From Pseudomonas chlororaphis subsp. aurantiaca (GTDB lineage Bacteria; Pseudomonadota; Gammaproteobacteria; Pseudomonadales; Pseudomonadaceae), in contig NZ_CP059162.1 of assembly GCF_013466605.1 (NCBI RefSeq), positions 3,038,001 to 3,102,000 on the forward strand: a DNA stretch of 64,000 nucleotides, given 5' to 3'. A program made the position numbers and the translations under genes. Every line of letters starts with the position of its first letter. Position 1 is the stretch's first letter. The notes under the pieces are model-generated. The model saw only the letters and a program-made list of their open reading frames with translations. It was not told the DNA's origin and ran no database searches. This document shows positions 42,095-51,131 of the stretch, one piece after another.

Positions 42095-43935
42095 CCGGGG
42101 TGCGCCTGCCATCGCATGATTTCGCCGCGCTCGGTGGTGCGCAGCACGGTTTCGGTGAAGCTGTTGATCGACACGTAACGGGCCAGGAAGCGCTCGAACA
42201 CCGCGCCCAGCAGGTACACGCCGGTGCCGCGGAAGGCGTTTTCGTCGAACTCCAGGCTGATCTCCAGGCCACGGCCAAACACGATCGGCCCCGGCATCGG
42301 CAACCGGCGGGTGCAGGGCGTGCTGCGCACCTGGCGCAGGCCTTCGATTTGCAACTGCAGCGCCGAATCGCCGGGGTCGCCGTACAGGCGCAGCAATTCG
42401 CGCAGCGCCGCGGCACCCTGGCCCTGTTCGCTCAGCGACAGGTAGTTCAGCGACAGCTGGCTGATCAGCCGCCAGGCGCTGGCATCGTGCGCGCGGCTCG
42501 GCCGCGGCCGGCTTGGCCCGGCCAGGCAACGCACGGCCAGCACCGGGGCGCTGTCTTCCAGAGTGAAATCGCTTTTGCCGGTACCCACCGGCATCAGCAA
42601 CGGCAGGTCGCGGTTGGTGCACAGGGTGCTGAGGCCGAGCTGGCGCAAGTCGTGGCGATAGGGCGCCTGGTTGACATCCACCAGCGAGACGAAGGTTTCG
42701 CTGCCGATATAGGTCGAGCGGGGCCCGCGTCGCCGTTGCTGGCTGGACAGGCGACGCGGCTCGCGGCGGACGATGTAGTAGGCCTGCTCGCGGCCATAAC
42801 GCAGCGGGTCGCGGATCGCATAGAACGGCTGGAACGGCTGCTCGGGGCCGCTGCCATGGCCGGTGACCTGGGTCAGGGAATGGATCTCGAAATCCAGCGG
42901 CCGGGTGCGGTCGGCGATCACCTGGTGCTCATGCACCCGCTCGCTCAGGTGAATGCGATCGGCGCGGCGTGGAAACAGGTTCACCGCCGGCGTACAGAAG
43001 GGCACGAACTGGGCCGCCGACACCGTGCCTTCCAGGGTGCTGTCGAGACGATCGAACAGCACCACCAACTCCAGTTCCTGGCTGCCGCAGCGCCGCACAC
43101 CGGTGCTCAGCCCGGTGAAGTCGACGAACAAAAAGCGATTGGGCAGGGCGAAATATTCCTGCAGCAGGCGATACCCCTGGAAGGCCCGGGGCACCACCGG
43201 CAGCACTGCATCCTGATCGTCGAAGCCGCGGGGTTTGAGGCTCTCCACAGGCAAGCGCTCGGCCCAGTCGCCGTCGACGCTCTTGATAAACACGGCACAG
43301 GCATTGCCGAGCAACTGCTCGTACAGACGAAAAGGTTGCTCGTCGGCGCCATTGAGGTAGAGCGGCAGGCTGTCCAGCGCCAGGGCGTTGAACGGCAACC
43401 CGGCACCGCAGCGCAAGCGCAGGCGCAGCCCGGCCTTGGCCCTGGGTTCGCTGGCGGCAAGGCGGCCGAGGGTCGCTGCCGGGTTGCCGAAGTATTCGGC
43501 ATGGCCGACCTGCAACGGCCACAGCGTCACCGCATGGGCGCTGCGGTACTCGCAGGCGGTCTGCTCGCCAAGGCCCAGCTGGCCGCGCAGGGCGGCGTGG
43601 CGTTCGACCGTGAAGCCGCTGGTCAGTGAGCCCTCGTTGGGGTCGGCGACCAGCTGGACCACCACCACCGAAGGCGTTGGCGCCAGGTAGTGGGGGTAGG
43701 CGATCTCCAGCAGATTGTGGGTGAAGGTCGGGTATTCGGCGTCCAGCTTCAGGTGGACCCGCGCGCTCAGGTAGGCGAAGCCCTCCAGCAGGCGCTCGAC
43801 ATAGGGATCGGCGCATTCGATGCCGGACAGGGTCAGGCGGCTGGCGATCTTGGGGAACTCCTGGGCGAACTCGGCGGCGCTCTCGCGGATATGCTGCAGC
43901 TCCTGGTTGTAATACTCGAGCATGCGCGGGTTCAT
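42076..43935 (-). CDS. tssF: T6SS baseplate subunit TssF
   Basis: The 619-residue protein begins [20 protein letters not shown], the typical TssF/ImpG start, followed by [20 protein letters not shown] and [15 protein letters not shown]. It is the large baseplate wedge component, paired 2:1 with TssG. ATG 43935 overlaps the TGA of tssE by 4 nt (ATGA). Length is normal for the family and no frame defect is seen. Confidence 0.96.
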   Translation of the reverse strand: MNPRMLEYYNQELQHIRESAAEFAQEFPKIASRLTLSGIECADPYVERLLEGFAYLSARVHLKLDAEYPTFTHNLLEIAYPHYLAPTPSVVVVQLVADPNEGSLTSGFTVERHAALRGQLGLGEQTACEYRSAHAVTLWPLQVGHAEYFGNPAATLGRLAASEPRAKAGLRLRLRCGAGLPFNALALDSLPLYLNGADEQPFRLYEQLLGNACAVFIKSVDGDWAERLPVESLKPRGFDDQDAVLPVVPRAFQGYRLLQEYFALPNRFLFVDFTGLSTGVRRCGSQELELVVLFDRLDSTLEGTVSAAQFVPFCTPAVNLFPRRADRIHLSERVHEHQVIADRTRPLDFEIHSLTQVTGHGSGPEQPFQPFYAIRDPLRYGREQAYYIVRREPRRLSSQQRRRGPRSTYIGSETFVSLVDVNQAPYRHDLRQLGLSTLCTNRDLPLLMPVGTGKSDFTLEDSAPVLAVRCLAGPSRPRPSRAHDASAWRLISQLSLNYLSLSEQGQGAAALRELLRLYGDPGDSALQLQIEGLRQVRSTPCTRRLPMPGPIVFGRGLEISLEFDENAFRGTGVYLLGAVFERFLARYVSINSFTETVLRTTERGEIMRWQAHPGCRPNL

Positions 43936-44447
43936 TGGCGTCTCCTGACGGGTTCGGCCGGCGTCACCTTGACGTGCCCGGTTTCCAGGTCGAGGGCGGT
44001 GCTGAGCAGCAAGCGCAGGGGTACCGGCTCGGCCCACAGATCGCCCTCGATCTCGAAGCTCAGGGCGTTGTGACTCATGTCATTGCCGTCCAGTTGCGCG
44101 CGAACCTTCAACGAGCCTTTGAGGATGCGCGGCTCAAAGGTGGCGATGGTGTCGCTGAACAAGGCTTCGATGGCCTGTACATCGATACTCGAGGCGGTAT
44201 GTCCGGCCAGGGGCGGCAGGCCGAAATTCAGCACCGAGTTGCCCGCCGGCATCTGCGCGGCCTGCTCCGGATCGAACAGCACGCAGGTGTTGAACAGCCA
44301 GGCCAGATCGCGCAGCACGCACGCTTTGAGCTGGGTCAGCGACATGACGCGGCGCTCGGCGGCTTCTTTCGGGTTGTGCGGATCATCGTCGGTCAGGCGA
44401 TCGAGCAACGAGGGTTGCAGGCGTTCTTGCAGGGTCAGCTCGGCCAT
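43932..44447 (-). CDS. tssE: T6SS baseplate subunit TssE (gp25-like)
   Basis: This 171-residue protein belongs to the gp25/TssE family ([11 protein letters not shown] near the N-terminus, [15 protein letters not shown], a NFGLPPLAG strand, [12 protein letters not shown] and [18 protein letters not shown]). It links the baseplate wedges to the first sheath ring. It begins 3 bp downstream of a possible 33-codon ORF and overlaps tssF by 4 nt. Confidence 0.95.
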   Translation of the reverse strand: MAELTLQERLQPSLLDRLTDDDPHNPKEAAERRVMSLTQLKACVLRDLAWLFNTCVLFDPEQAAQMPAGNSVLNFGLPPLAGHTASSIDVQAIEALFSDTIATFEPRILKGSLKVRAQLDGNDMSHNALSFEIEGDLWAEPVPLRLLLSTALDLETGHVKVTPAEPVRRRQ

Positions 44448-44449
44448 CT

Positions 44450-44551
44450 TCAGTTATCCCTGTCGGCGCAGCCGAGGCTGCGCAGTTGATCCCGCAGGGC
44501 CCGCAGGGCGCCGCCCAACTGACCTGCACGCATCGGCTGCTCGGCGTTCAT
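44450..44551 (-). CDS. Possible 33-residue small ORF before tssE
   Basis: An ATG at 44551 with AAGGAG 6 nt upstream opens a 33-codon frame that ends 3 bp before tssE. The peptide ([20 protein letters not shown] and a C-terminal SLGCADRDN) is basic and helical without recognisable similarity. It may be a leader that couples tssE translation or a chance ORF in the 150-bp spacer. Confidence 0.3.
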   Translation of the reverse strand: MNAEQPMRAGQLGGALRALRDQLRSLGCADRDN

Positions 44552-44597
44552 CGCCATCTCCTTGTTCGCAGGCTTCGAGCCGAGCCCTGGCGTGCGC

Positions 44598-45038
44598 TCA
44601 AACGTCGGGTTCGAACAAGCCGATAAACACTTTCTCATCCCACTGGAAGGGCGGGCAGGCCGTTACCCGGCTCACCGCCGACGAGGCTTCCAGACCCTGC
44701 CCGGTACTGCGTATCGCCTGGATCTCGGTGCGGCAATCCCGACTGGGCGAGGGCAGCTGCTCGCTGCTTTCCACCAATATCACCTGGCGTGTACCCACCT
44801 GCTTGGTGCGCAGCATGCCGCTGGGGTCACGGTGGAACTGGCAAGGCCATTTCAGGCTCAGGTCGATGCCGGGCTGCTGCGGGACCAGCACGCGACAGTT
44901 GCCATTGCGCTCCTCCAGCAGCAGATCCCGGGCCAGGAAGCGCGCCTGGGTGGCGCTATCGGCCGGGTTCTGCGCGCAGGCGGGCAAAATCAAACCCGCC
45001 AAACCCGCGACGATAAGGCGAAACCGGCGCTGACTCAT
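44598..45038 (-). CDS. Predicted immunity lipoprotein for the Tae4-like amidase
   Basis: The 146-residue protein has a lipoprotein signal (hydrophobic LIVAGLAGLILPAC, lipidated Cys21). Its mature part has four cysteines (NGNCRV, WPCQF, SRDCRT, TACPP), consistent with two disulfides in the periplasm. It overlaps the amidase gene by 4 nt (ATGA). A periplasmic partner coexpressed with a cell-wall amidase is the expected layout for immunity. Similarity to the known Tai4 fold is not evident, so it may be a different immunity family. It is not tssJ, which is at 51132. Confidence 0.72.
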   Translation of the reverse strand: MSQRRFRLIVAGLAGLILPACAQNPADSATQARFLARDLLLEERNGNCRVLVPQQPGIDLSLKWPCQFHRDPSGMLRTKQVGTRQVILVESSEQLPSPSRDCRTEIQAIRSTGQGLEASSAVSRVTACPPFQWDEKVFIGLFEPDV

Positions 45039-45466
45039 GACAGCTCCCAGAACCACACCTGGGCGGAGTGGTTGGCCGGGTCGTCGTAGGTCTTGGTGAA
45101 ACCACGGCTCCACAGATCGATATGGTCGCCGGCCGCACGACTCTCGCCACTGCGGGTAAAGCAATCCTTGAAAAAAATGATCCCGTTCTTCTCATTGAGC
45201 TGCAGCTTGGCCTTGGCCGCGTCGGTAAAGATGCTCGGCCGGCCCAGATGCTGGCGCCACAGCCAGTTCGCCAGCGACTCGGCGCCGCGGGCGTGGCCGT
45301 GGCTGCAGCGCGGCTCCGAATAGGTGTGGCCATCCACGAGGATGCTTCTCTCGGCGTTGAGCGTAATGCTCATGCGGATCGCGCATTGATTTTCCCAACC
45401 GCCATCGCAAGGCTGGCTTTCCGTCGGGTAGTTGTTCCACAGATTGATGAACGCGGGTCTGGCCAT
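45035..45466 (-). CDS. Tae4-like T6SS peptidoglycan amidase effector
   Basis: The 143-residue protein shows the Tae4 pattern: FINLWNNYPTES near the N-terminus, catalytic Cys28 in ENQCAIRMS, a GIIFFKDCF strand, and catalytic His115 with Asp117 in GDHIDLWS. Tae4 enzymes are NlpC/P60-type endopeptidases that cut the gamma-D-Glu-mDAP bond in target-cell peptidoglycan. There is no signal peptide, as expected for an Hcp- or VgrG-delivered effector. AGGAGG precedes two adjacent ATGs (45469, 45466). It lies directly after hcp, in the slot that tagJ holds in P. aeruginosa HSI-I. Confidence 0.9.
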   Translation of the reverse strand: MARPAFINLWNNYPTESQPCDGGWENQCAIRMSITLNAERSILVDGHTYSEPRCSHGHARGAESLANWLWRQHLGRPSIFTDAAKAKLQLNEKNGIIFFKDCFTRSGESRAAGDHIDLWSRGFTKTYDDPANHSAQVWFWELS

Positions 45467-45510
45467 CATCGAACCTCCTGTTGCGCCGTGGCCCCTGGTA
45501 CAAAGCCGAG

Positions 45511-45535
45511 CACCCTGCGGCAGGGCTGCAGGGTG
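45511..45535 (-). repeat. Hairpin between hcp and the amidase gene
   Basis: CACCCTGC (45511-45518) and GCAGGGTG (45528-45535) form a perfect 8-bp stem with a 9-nt loop, 8 bp after the hcp stop. There is no U-tract. It may attenuate readthrough or stabilise the hcp message, which usually must be far more abundant than its neighbours. Confidence 0.45.
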
Positions 45536-45542
45536 GCTGGCG

Positions 45543-46031
45543 TCACACCTTGACGTTTTGGCGGATATTCCAGCCGTACTTGACCGGGCCGCCGTCCTTG
45601 GAACCGTCCTGCTTCTGCGGTTGGTAGTCGACCAGCACCTGGCCGAAATTCAGCGCGATGTTTTCGGTCAGGCGATCCGCGCCGCCGCTGCCGCCAGTGC
45701 CGATCGAGGACACCAGGACCTCCTTGAGGGTGATGGTCAGGTACTCGACCGGATCGTCGCCGCCGGCCTTGCGCACCGTCAGCTTGGCCTCGTCGTAATG
45801 CTTGCCGCTGGAGCAGGCCATCATCAGGTTGGGGGAGGATTTGTCCACCCACTTGGTCAACGTCAGGTCGTGGATATTGACCTTGCCGGCACCGCCGCCA
45901 CCGCCCACATGCATGTTGCCGGACTGGGCCATGGCCCAGCTCCAGGAAAGCACGTCGATCTCCTCCTTGTGGTTCTTGTCCTGGGACTCGCCCTTGACGT
46001 CGCCGATCTTGATAAACATATCAACAGCCAT
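45543..46031 (-). CDS. hcp: T6SS tube protein Hcp (TssD)
   Basis: The 162-residue protein has the Hcp1 pattern: AVDMFIKIGDVKGESQDKNH, EIDVLSWSWAMAQSG, and a C-terminal YGWNIRQNVKV. It forms hexameric rings that stack into the expelled tube and also chaperone small effectors such as amidases. Of two adjacent ATGs, 46031 has the better spacing from AAGGAGG. Its close distance to the Tae4-like gene fits Hcp-dependent delivery. A 97-bp spacer before it may contain a separate promoter. Confidence 0.97.
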   Translation of the reverse strand: MAVDMFIKIGDVKGESQDKNHKEEIDVLSWSWAMAQSGNMHVGGGGGAGKVNIHDLTLTKWVDKSSPNLMMACSSGKHYDEAKLTVRKAGGDDPVEYLTITLKEVLVSSIGTGGSGGADRLTENIALNFGQVLVDYQPQKQDGSKDGGPVKYGWNIRQNVKV

Positions 46032-46128
46032 CATGCCTCCTTGAGTGGTCTACACCACTGTGCTCCAGCGATTGGCCACGCTGTGTTGCAGTGCACCCGC
46101 CACCACGGCGAGTGCCACCGGGGATGGA

Positions 46129-47625
46129 TCAAACCGCCTTGGCGGATGGAAGCTTGGATACCAGCCGCAGCGATACCGTGAGCCCTTCGAGTTGGTAGTG
46201 CGGGCGCAGGTAGAACTTCGAGCTGTAGTAACCGGGATTGCCCTCGACCTCTTCGACCACCACCTCCGCCGCGGCCAGGGGGTGCTGCGCCTTGGTGGTT
46301 TCGGTGGAGTGGGCCGGGTCGCCGTCCACGTAATTGAGAATCCAGTTCTGCAGCCAGCGCTGCATGTCGTCCTTTTCCTTGAACGAGCCGATCTTGTCGC
46401 GAACGATGCATTTCAGGTAATGGGCGAAGCGGCAGGTGGCGAACAGGTAGGGCAGGCGTGCCGCCAGGTTGGCGTTGGCGGTGGCGTCGGGGTCGTCATA
46501 CTCGGCCGGCTTCTGCAGCGATTGCGCGCCGATGAAGGCGGCGAGGTCGGTGTTCTTCTTGTGCAGCAGCGGCATGAAACCGTTCTTCGCCAGCTCCGCC
46601 TCGCGCCGGTCGGCGATGGCGATTTCGGTCGGGCACTTCATGTCCACGCCACCGTCATCGGTCGGGAAGGTGTGCGTCGGCAGGTTCGGCACCTCGCCGC
46701 CGGACTCCACGCCGCGAATCCGCGAGCACCAGCCATAGAGCTTGAACGAGCGGTTGATGTTCACCGCCATGGCATAGGCCGAGTTGGCCCAGGTGTACTT
46801 GGAACTGTCGGCGCCGTTGGTTTCCTCTTCGAAGGCGAAGGCATCCACCGGGTCGGTCTTGGCGCCGTAGGGCAGGCGGGCGAGGAAACGCGGCATGGTC
46901 AGGCCGATGTAACGCGAGTCCTCGGAATCGCGCAGCGAACGCCAGGCAGCGTATTCCGGCGTGGTGAAGATCTTGGTCAGGTCGCGCGGGTTGGACAGCT
47001 CCTGCCAGGAGCCCATGCCCATCACCGTCGGTGAGGCCGCGCTGATGAAAGGCGCATGCATCGCCGCGCAGACCTTGGCCAGCTCGCCGAGCAGCTCGAC
47101 GTCCGGCGACGACTGGTCGAAGTAGTAATCGCCCACCAGGCAGCCGAACGGCTCGCCACCGAACTGGCCGTATTCCTCTTCATACATTTTCTTGAAGATC
47201 GGGCTCTGGTCCCAGGCGGTGCCCTTGAACTTCTTCAGGGTCTTGTGCAGGTCGCCCTTGGCGATGCTCATCACGCGGATCTTCAGCTGCTCGTCGGTTT
47301 CCGTGTTGTTGACCAGGTAGTTCAGGCCGCGCCAGGCGCTTTCCAGTTGCTGGAAATCGGCGTGATGCATGATCAGGTTGACCTGCGCGGTGAGCTTGGC
47401 ATCGATCGCGGCGATGATCGATTCGATGGATTTGATCGCGTCGTTGGAGATCAGCTCGGTCTTGCTCAGGGCCTGCTCGGCCAGGGTGCGCACGGCGCTT
47501 TCCACCGCCTCGCGGGCGTGCTCGGTCTTGGGTTTGAACTCTTGCAGGAGCAGGGCGGCGAAGTCGCTCGGTTGTTCGATCGCGGCGTCTGCCTGGGCCT
47601 GCGGGTCTTTCATCAATTCGGCCAT
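46129..47625 (-). CDS. tssC: T6SS contractile sheath large subunit TssC
   Basis: The 498-residue protein has the TssC/VipB features: LTAQVNLIMHHADFQQLESA and the WRGLNYLVNNTETDEQLKI segment, EEYGQFGGEPFGCLVGDYYF, and FARCRFAHYLKCI-type region (FATCRFAHYLKCIVRDKIGS). It assembles with TssB into the sheath. Length is standard. It starts 15 bp after the tssB stop. Confidence 0.97.
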   Translation of the reverse strand: MAELMKDPQAQADAAIEQPSDFAALLLQEFKPKTEHAREAVESAVRTLAEQALSKTELISNDAIKSIESIIAAIDAKLTAQVNLIMHHADFQQLESAWRGLNYLVNNTETDEQLKIRVMSIAKGDLHKTLKKFKGTAWDQSPIFKKMYEEEYGQFGGEPFGCLVGDYYFDQSSPDVELLGELAKVCAAMHAPFISAASPTVMGMGSWQELSNPRDLTKIFTTPEYAAWRSLRDSEDSRYIGLTMPRFLARLPYGAKTDPVDAFAFEEETNGADSSKYTWANSAYAMAVNINRSFKLYGWCSRIRGVESGGEVPNLPTHTFPTDDGGVDMKCPTEIAIADRREAELAKNGFMPLLHKKNTDLAAFIGAQSLQKPAEYDDPDATANANLAARLPYLFATCRFAHYLKCIVRDKIGSFKEKDDMQRWLQNWILNYVDGDPAHSTETTKAQHPLAAAEVVVEEVEGNPGYYSSKFYLRPHYQLEGLTVSLRLVSKLPSAKAV

Positions 47626-47640
47626 GGTCTGCGTCCTCTG

Positions 47641-48156
47641 TCAGGCTTGCGGCTCGGGTTCGGTCGGTTTCGGCGCACTGGCCAATGCCTGCAACAGCGC
47701 CGGGTCCTTGATCGCCTTCATGATCATGTCCTCGGCGCCGGTCTTGCCGTCCATGTAGGTCAGCAGATTGGCCAGCTGGGTGCGGGCCTCAAGCAGTTGG
47801 TTGAGGGCATCGACCTTGCGCGCCACCGCGGCGGGGCTGAAGTCGTCCATGCTCTCGAATGTGATGTCCAGGCTCAGGTTGCCTTCCCCGGTCAGGGCAT
47901 TGGGCACGTTGAACGCCACCCGCGGTTTCATCGCCTTGAGCCGCGAGTCGAAGTTGTCGACATCGATCTCCAGGAACTTGCGGTCGGCCACCGCCGGCAG
48001 CGGCTCGGCGGGCTTGCCGACAAGGTCGGCCATCACCCCCATGACGAAGGGCAATTGCACCTTCTTCTCCGCACCGTAAAGCTCTACGTCGTACTCGATC
48101 TGCACCCGGGGAGCACGGTTACGGGCGATGAATTTCTGGCTGCTGGTGTTAGCCAT
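47641..48156 (-). CDS. tssB: T6SS contractile sheath small subunit TssB
   Basis: The 171-residue protein has the TssB/VipA pattern: SQKFIARNRAPRVQIEYDVE, LPFVMGVMADLVGKP, FLEIDVDNFDSRLKAMKPRV. It pairs with TssC to build the sheath that ClpV later dissociates. It is followed closely by tssC and preceded by tssA (55-bp gap). Confidence 0.97.
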   Translation of the reverse strand: MANTSSQKFIARNRAPRVQIEYDVELYGAEKKVQLPFVMGVMADLVGKPAEPLPAVADRKFLEIDVDNFDSRLKAMKPRVAFNVPNALTGEGNLSLDITFESMDDFSPAAVARKVDALNQLLEARTQLANLLTYMDGKTGAEDMIMKAIKDPALLQALASAPKPTEPEPQA

Positions 48157-48211
48157 TTTTCCTCCTGCGCTGCCTAGGCGGCTGTGTTGGATGGGCGTCG
48201 ATTAAGCGTGT

Positions 48212-49258
48212 TCACTCGGACTGTTCACCTTCAGGCCCGCGCAATTTTTCGAACTGGGAAAAACCGTCTGGAATCAGGTTGCTCACGATGGTGGCGAAAT
48301 CCGCGCTGACCAGGCTCTTGGCGCGGCTCAAGAGCACTGGCACCGGGCTTGAGGGCTCGTGCCTGACGTAGTAACCGAGGATGCGGTCGAGGCTGCGCAG
48401 CACATCGTCACGACTGCCGATCTCGCCCGCGATGCGCGGCGCGGCGGCGCTGGGGGCCGTGGACATGGCTGCATCGGCAGGCTCGCCGGCCTGCGCGACA
48501 GCGCTGGAAACGCCCGCTTGCGGGGCGTGCTCGGCGATGATTTGCACGGCATGCCGAAGCAGTTGCTTGATCGTGCCCAGGTCCGCGCCGCGCGTGGAGC
48601 CGACTCGTTCGTTGACCTCGCGTTCTATGGTCAACAGCGTGCCATGGGCATCGTTCAGGGCGGCGCGGCAGGCCTCGAGCTGTTCGCCCGCGCAGTCCTG
48701 AAAGGCCGCGCCGAGCTGTTCCGAACTGAGGCTTTCACTGGCGAAGCGCTGCAAGCCGGCGGCATTCAGCGCGGCCCGCAGGCCGACGTTGCCAAATGCC
48801 CGCGAGCTGATCAGCGGCATGCCCCAGAGCAGGCGAATGACTGGCTCGGCGTTGAGGCCGGCGAGGGCGTTGATCCGGAAAGTGGGGTCATTGCCATCCT
48901 CTGCATCCAGCCTGGGATGCAGGTCGTCCCAATACTGCGCGAGCAGCTGCTGGATCAGCTGCAACCCCAGCACCAGGCCGGGCAAGCCTTGCAGGGCAAT
49001 GGCGCTTTGCAGGAAGTAGTTGGCGATGCGCAGGTCTTTGCTGCGCGTGAACAGCTCGACGCAGAGGTCGCGGACCTGGCGCCATTCCGGCGGCGTGGCG
49101 GGTAACACGGCATCGCCCATCTGCCGTTCGGGCTGGCCTTGCGCCGCGCGTTCAAGCTCGAGAAAGGCGGCGTCGTACTCGAGGTCGCCGCCACAGGGGG
49201 AGTCAGGGGAAATGGTTTCCAACAAACGCTGTACATCCATCACGGACGTGATCTCCAT
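48212..49258 (-). CDS. tssA: T6SS sheath-polymerisation cap protein TssA
   Basis: The 348-residue protein has the ImpA N-terminal domain (SPDSPCGGDLEYDAAFLELE, PPEWRQVRDLCVELFTRSKD, LQSAIALQGLPGL) and a C-terminal region (RSLDRILGYYVRHEPSSPVP and LLSRAKSLVSADF) as in TssA1-type proteins. It primes tube and sheath assembly. It is the first gene of the minus-strand operon, divergent from fha. ATG 49258 is the likely start; ATG 49240 is an alternative. Confidence 0.95.
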   Translation of the reverse strand: MEITSVMDVQRLLETISPDSPCGGDLEYDAAFLELERAAQGQPERQMGDAVLPATPPEWRQVRDLCVELFTRSKDLRIANYFLQSAIALQGLPGLVLGLQLIQQLLAQYWDDLHPRLDAEDGNDPTFRINALAGLNAEPVIRLLWGMPLISSRAFGNVGLRAALNAAGLQRFASESLSSEQLGAAFQDCAGEQLEACRAALNDAHGTLLTIEREVNERVGSTRGADLGTIKQLLRHAVQIIAEHAPQAGVSSAVAQAGEPADAAMSTAPSAAAPRIAGEIGSRDDVLRSLDRILGYYVRHEPSSPVPVLLSRAKSLVSADFATIVSNLIPDGFSQFEKLRGPEGEQSE

Positions 49259-49360
49259 ATCGGCCCGGCCATCGGCGCCCGCTCAGGGTGAGCGCACGAC
49301 TAAATCCCTTTCCTGCGGATGAGTGTTCTGTCCAGACCACTTTTGGGTCATATCTGGATT

Positions 49361-49399
49361 CAATAATTGAACTGAAGTTTTAGCCCAGTTCAATTGTTG
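49361..49399. promoter_or_regulatory. Inverted repeat in the divergent T6SS promoter region
   Basis: The 362-bp gap 49259-49620 between tssA and fha is strikingly AT-rich and must hold both operon promoters. CAATAATTGAACTG (49361-49374) and CAGTTCAATTGTTG (49386-49399) form 14-bp arms with one mismatch around an 11-nt loop. It may be an operator for a repressor or an RNA hairpin in one 5' leader. A TATACT hexamer at 49552-49557 may be the -10 of the fha operon, but no well-spaced -35 was found. Confidence 0.5.
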
Positions 49400-49620
49400 T
49401 CAAGAAACTCTCCGACCAGTGGGATAACCCTGTGATGTTTGAAGATAGGCGGTCGGCGGTGTTTTTTTTAGTTTCTTTTGTTATAGGGCTTATTTGAAAA
49501 AAGCGAATATAAGCGCAGGAACTTTGACGGCACGGAAATCTTTTAGGGGGCTATACTCGCTTTGCACTCGCTGGCATGCCCGAGCTGTTGTTATTGAGCA
49601 ATACCGTACAAGGAGTTCTA

Positions 49621-51021
49621 ATGCCGCTGCGTTTGACAATCACCAGTTATCACAAGCTGACTCCCGGCCAACGCGCGGAGTTCGAGCTTGATCGCGGTGA
49701 GCTGAAAATCGGTCGCAACCCCGAGAACGACTGGGTACTTCCAGACCCGGAGCGCCTGGTATCCGGCCAGCATTGCGTCATTCAACTGCGTGACGGCACC
49801 TACTACCTGACCGACACCAGCACCAATGGCGTACAGCTGGTGAATGCCGGCGTGCGCATGCACCGCGGCAACAGCGAACCCTTGCGCGACGGCGAACTGC
49901 TGCGCGTCGGCGAGTACGACATCCTGGTGCAGATCAACGGCGCTCCACAGATCGTCCACGGCGCACCCGGGATGAGCGATCCCTTTACCGGCTTCGATGC
50001 GCTGATCAAGCGCCAGGCGCCGGGCGAGATTCCCGGCGCAGCCGCGGCGCCCCCCAGCAGGGTGCAGATCCACGCGGGCGGTTCGCCCCTGGATACCAAG
50101 CCCGACCTGTTCGATTTTCTCGCGTCCCCGGCCGTCCCCCCTCCGGCCCTGGCCGACCACGTGCCGCCCGAACGCCATGATTTCCGCCCGCCCGAGCCAC
50201 AACGCGCCAGCGCCCCCCAGGCCAGCGAAACCGGCGCGGCACCGGCGATTCCGGCGGATTGGGACCCCTTCGCCGAGCTGGGTGCGGACCCGGCGCCGGT
50301 GGCGCCGCCCCCTGCGCAAGCCCAGCCGCAACCATTGCCAGCGGTATCGGAGAATATTGCCGGCAGCGCACCCGACCCGGCCGTGCAACGGGCCGCGGTT
50401 GCGCCTCTGGCACCTGCAATCGGGGGCGACGATGTGGAGGCGCTGGAAGCCTTTCTCAGGGGCGCGGGGCTCGAGCACTTGCGTATCGACAGAGGCGAAA
50501 CCCGCGCGCAAATGGAAGCCATTGGCCGCAGCTACCGGCATATGGTCGAGGGGTTGATCGAGGTGCTGCGCGCCCGTGCCAGCCTCAAGGGTGAGTTCCG
50601 CATGGCCCAGACCATGATCCGCCCGGTGGAGAACAACCCCCTCAAATTCGCCCCCAATGTCGATGAGGCGCTGCTGTTATTGCTGCGTTCCGGCAACCAG
50701 GCCTTCATGCCGGCCGACCAGGCGATCAAGGAAAGCTTCGACGACCTCAAAGCGCATCAACTGGCCGTCATGGCGGGCGTACAAGCCTCGATCAAACACC
50801 TGCTCCAGCGTTTTCAGCCAGCGGTATTGGAAGCGCGTTTAAGTCAACCTTCGGCTATTGGCGCTTTGCTGCCCGGTAGACGTCAAGCGCAATACTGGGA
50901 GTTGTTCACGGAACTCTATGCGAGCATTTCCAGGGAGGCCGAAGATGATTTCGAGGATTTGTTCGGGCGCGAATTCAGTCGTGCCTATGAAGAACAAAAT
51001 GCCAAGTTGCGAAAGGGCTGA
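49621..51021 (+). CDS. fha: FHA-domain T6SS scaffold protein (Fha/TagH)
   Basis: The 466-residue protein begins with a forkhead-associated domain (residues ~1-105; IGRNPENDWVLPDPERLVSG, TDTSTNGVQL), followed by a proline-rich linker (~140-255) and a conserved C-terminal TagH-type domain (LEAFLRGAGLEHLRI, FTELYASISREAEDDFEDLF). In HSI-I, Fha1 is phosphorylated by PpkA, which promotes assembly. AAGGAG precedes ATG 49621. It is the first gene of the plus-strand operon. Confidence 0.93.
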   Translation: MPLRLTITSYHKLTPGQRAEFELDRGELKIGRNPENDWVLPDPERLVSGQHCVIQLRDGTYYLTDTSTNGVQLVNAGVRMHRGNSEPLRDGELLRVGEYDILVQINGAPQIVHGAPGMSDPFTGFDALIKRQAPGEIPGAAAAPPSRVQIHAGGSPLDTKPDLFDFLASPAVPPPALADHVPPERHDFRPPEPQRASAPQASETGAAPAIPADWDPFAELGADPAPVAPPPAQAQPQPLPAVSENIAGSAPDPAVQRAAVAPLAPAIGGDDVEALEAFLRGAGLEHLRIDRGETRAQMEAIGRSYRHMVEGLIEVLRARASLKGEFRMAQTMIRPVENNPLKFAPNVDEALLLLLRSGNQAFMPADQAIKESFDDLKAHQLAVMAGVQASIKHLLQRFQPAVLEARLSQPSAIGALLPGRRQAQYWELFTELYASISREAEDDFEDLFGREFSRAYEEQNAKLRKG

Positions 51022-51131
51022 ATGCCATCGGCTAGTTGGATAAAGGCTAATGGCTATTAAATAGTGAGTTGATCTTGTTTGGCTATCGGTAGTTTCGATT
51101 TGGAATAATAAATGTCAGTGAGGACGACGAC

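Noticed and set aside
44598..45038. TssJ assignment for the lipoprotein in the minus-strand operon
   Set aside because: The genuine TssJ is at 51132 next to tssK; this protein lacks the TssJ strand pattern and overlaps the amidase gene.
49524..49557. Sigma-70 promoter TTGACG / TATACT before fha
   Set aside because: The spacer is 22 bp, too long for a functional pair; only the TATACT hexamer is kept as a weak hint.
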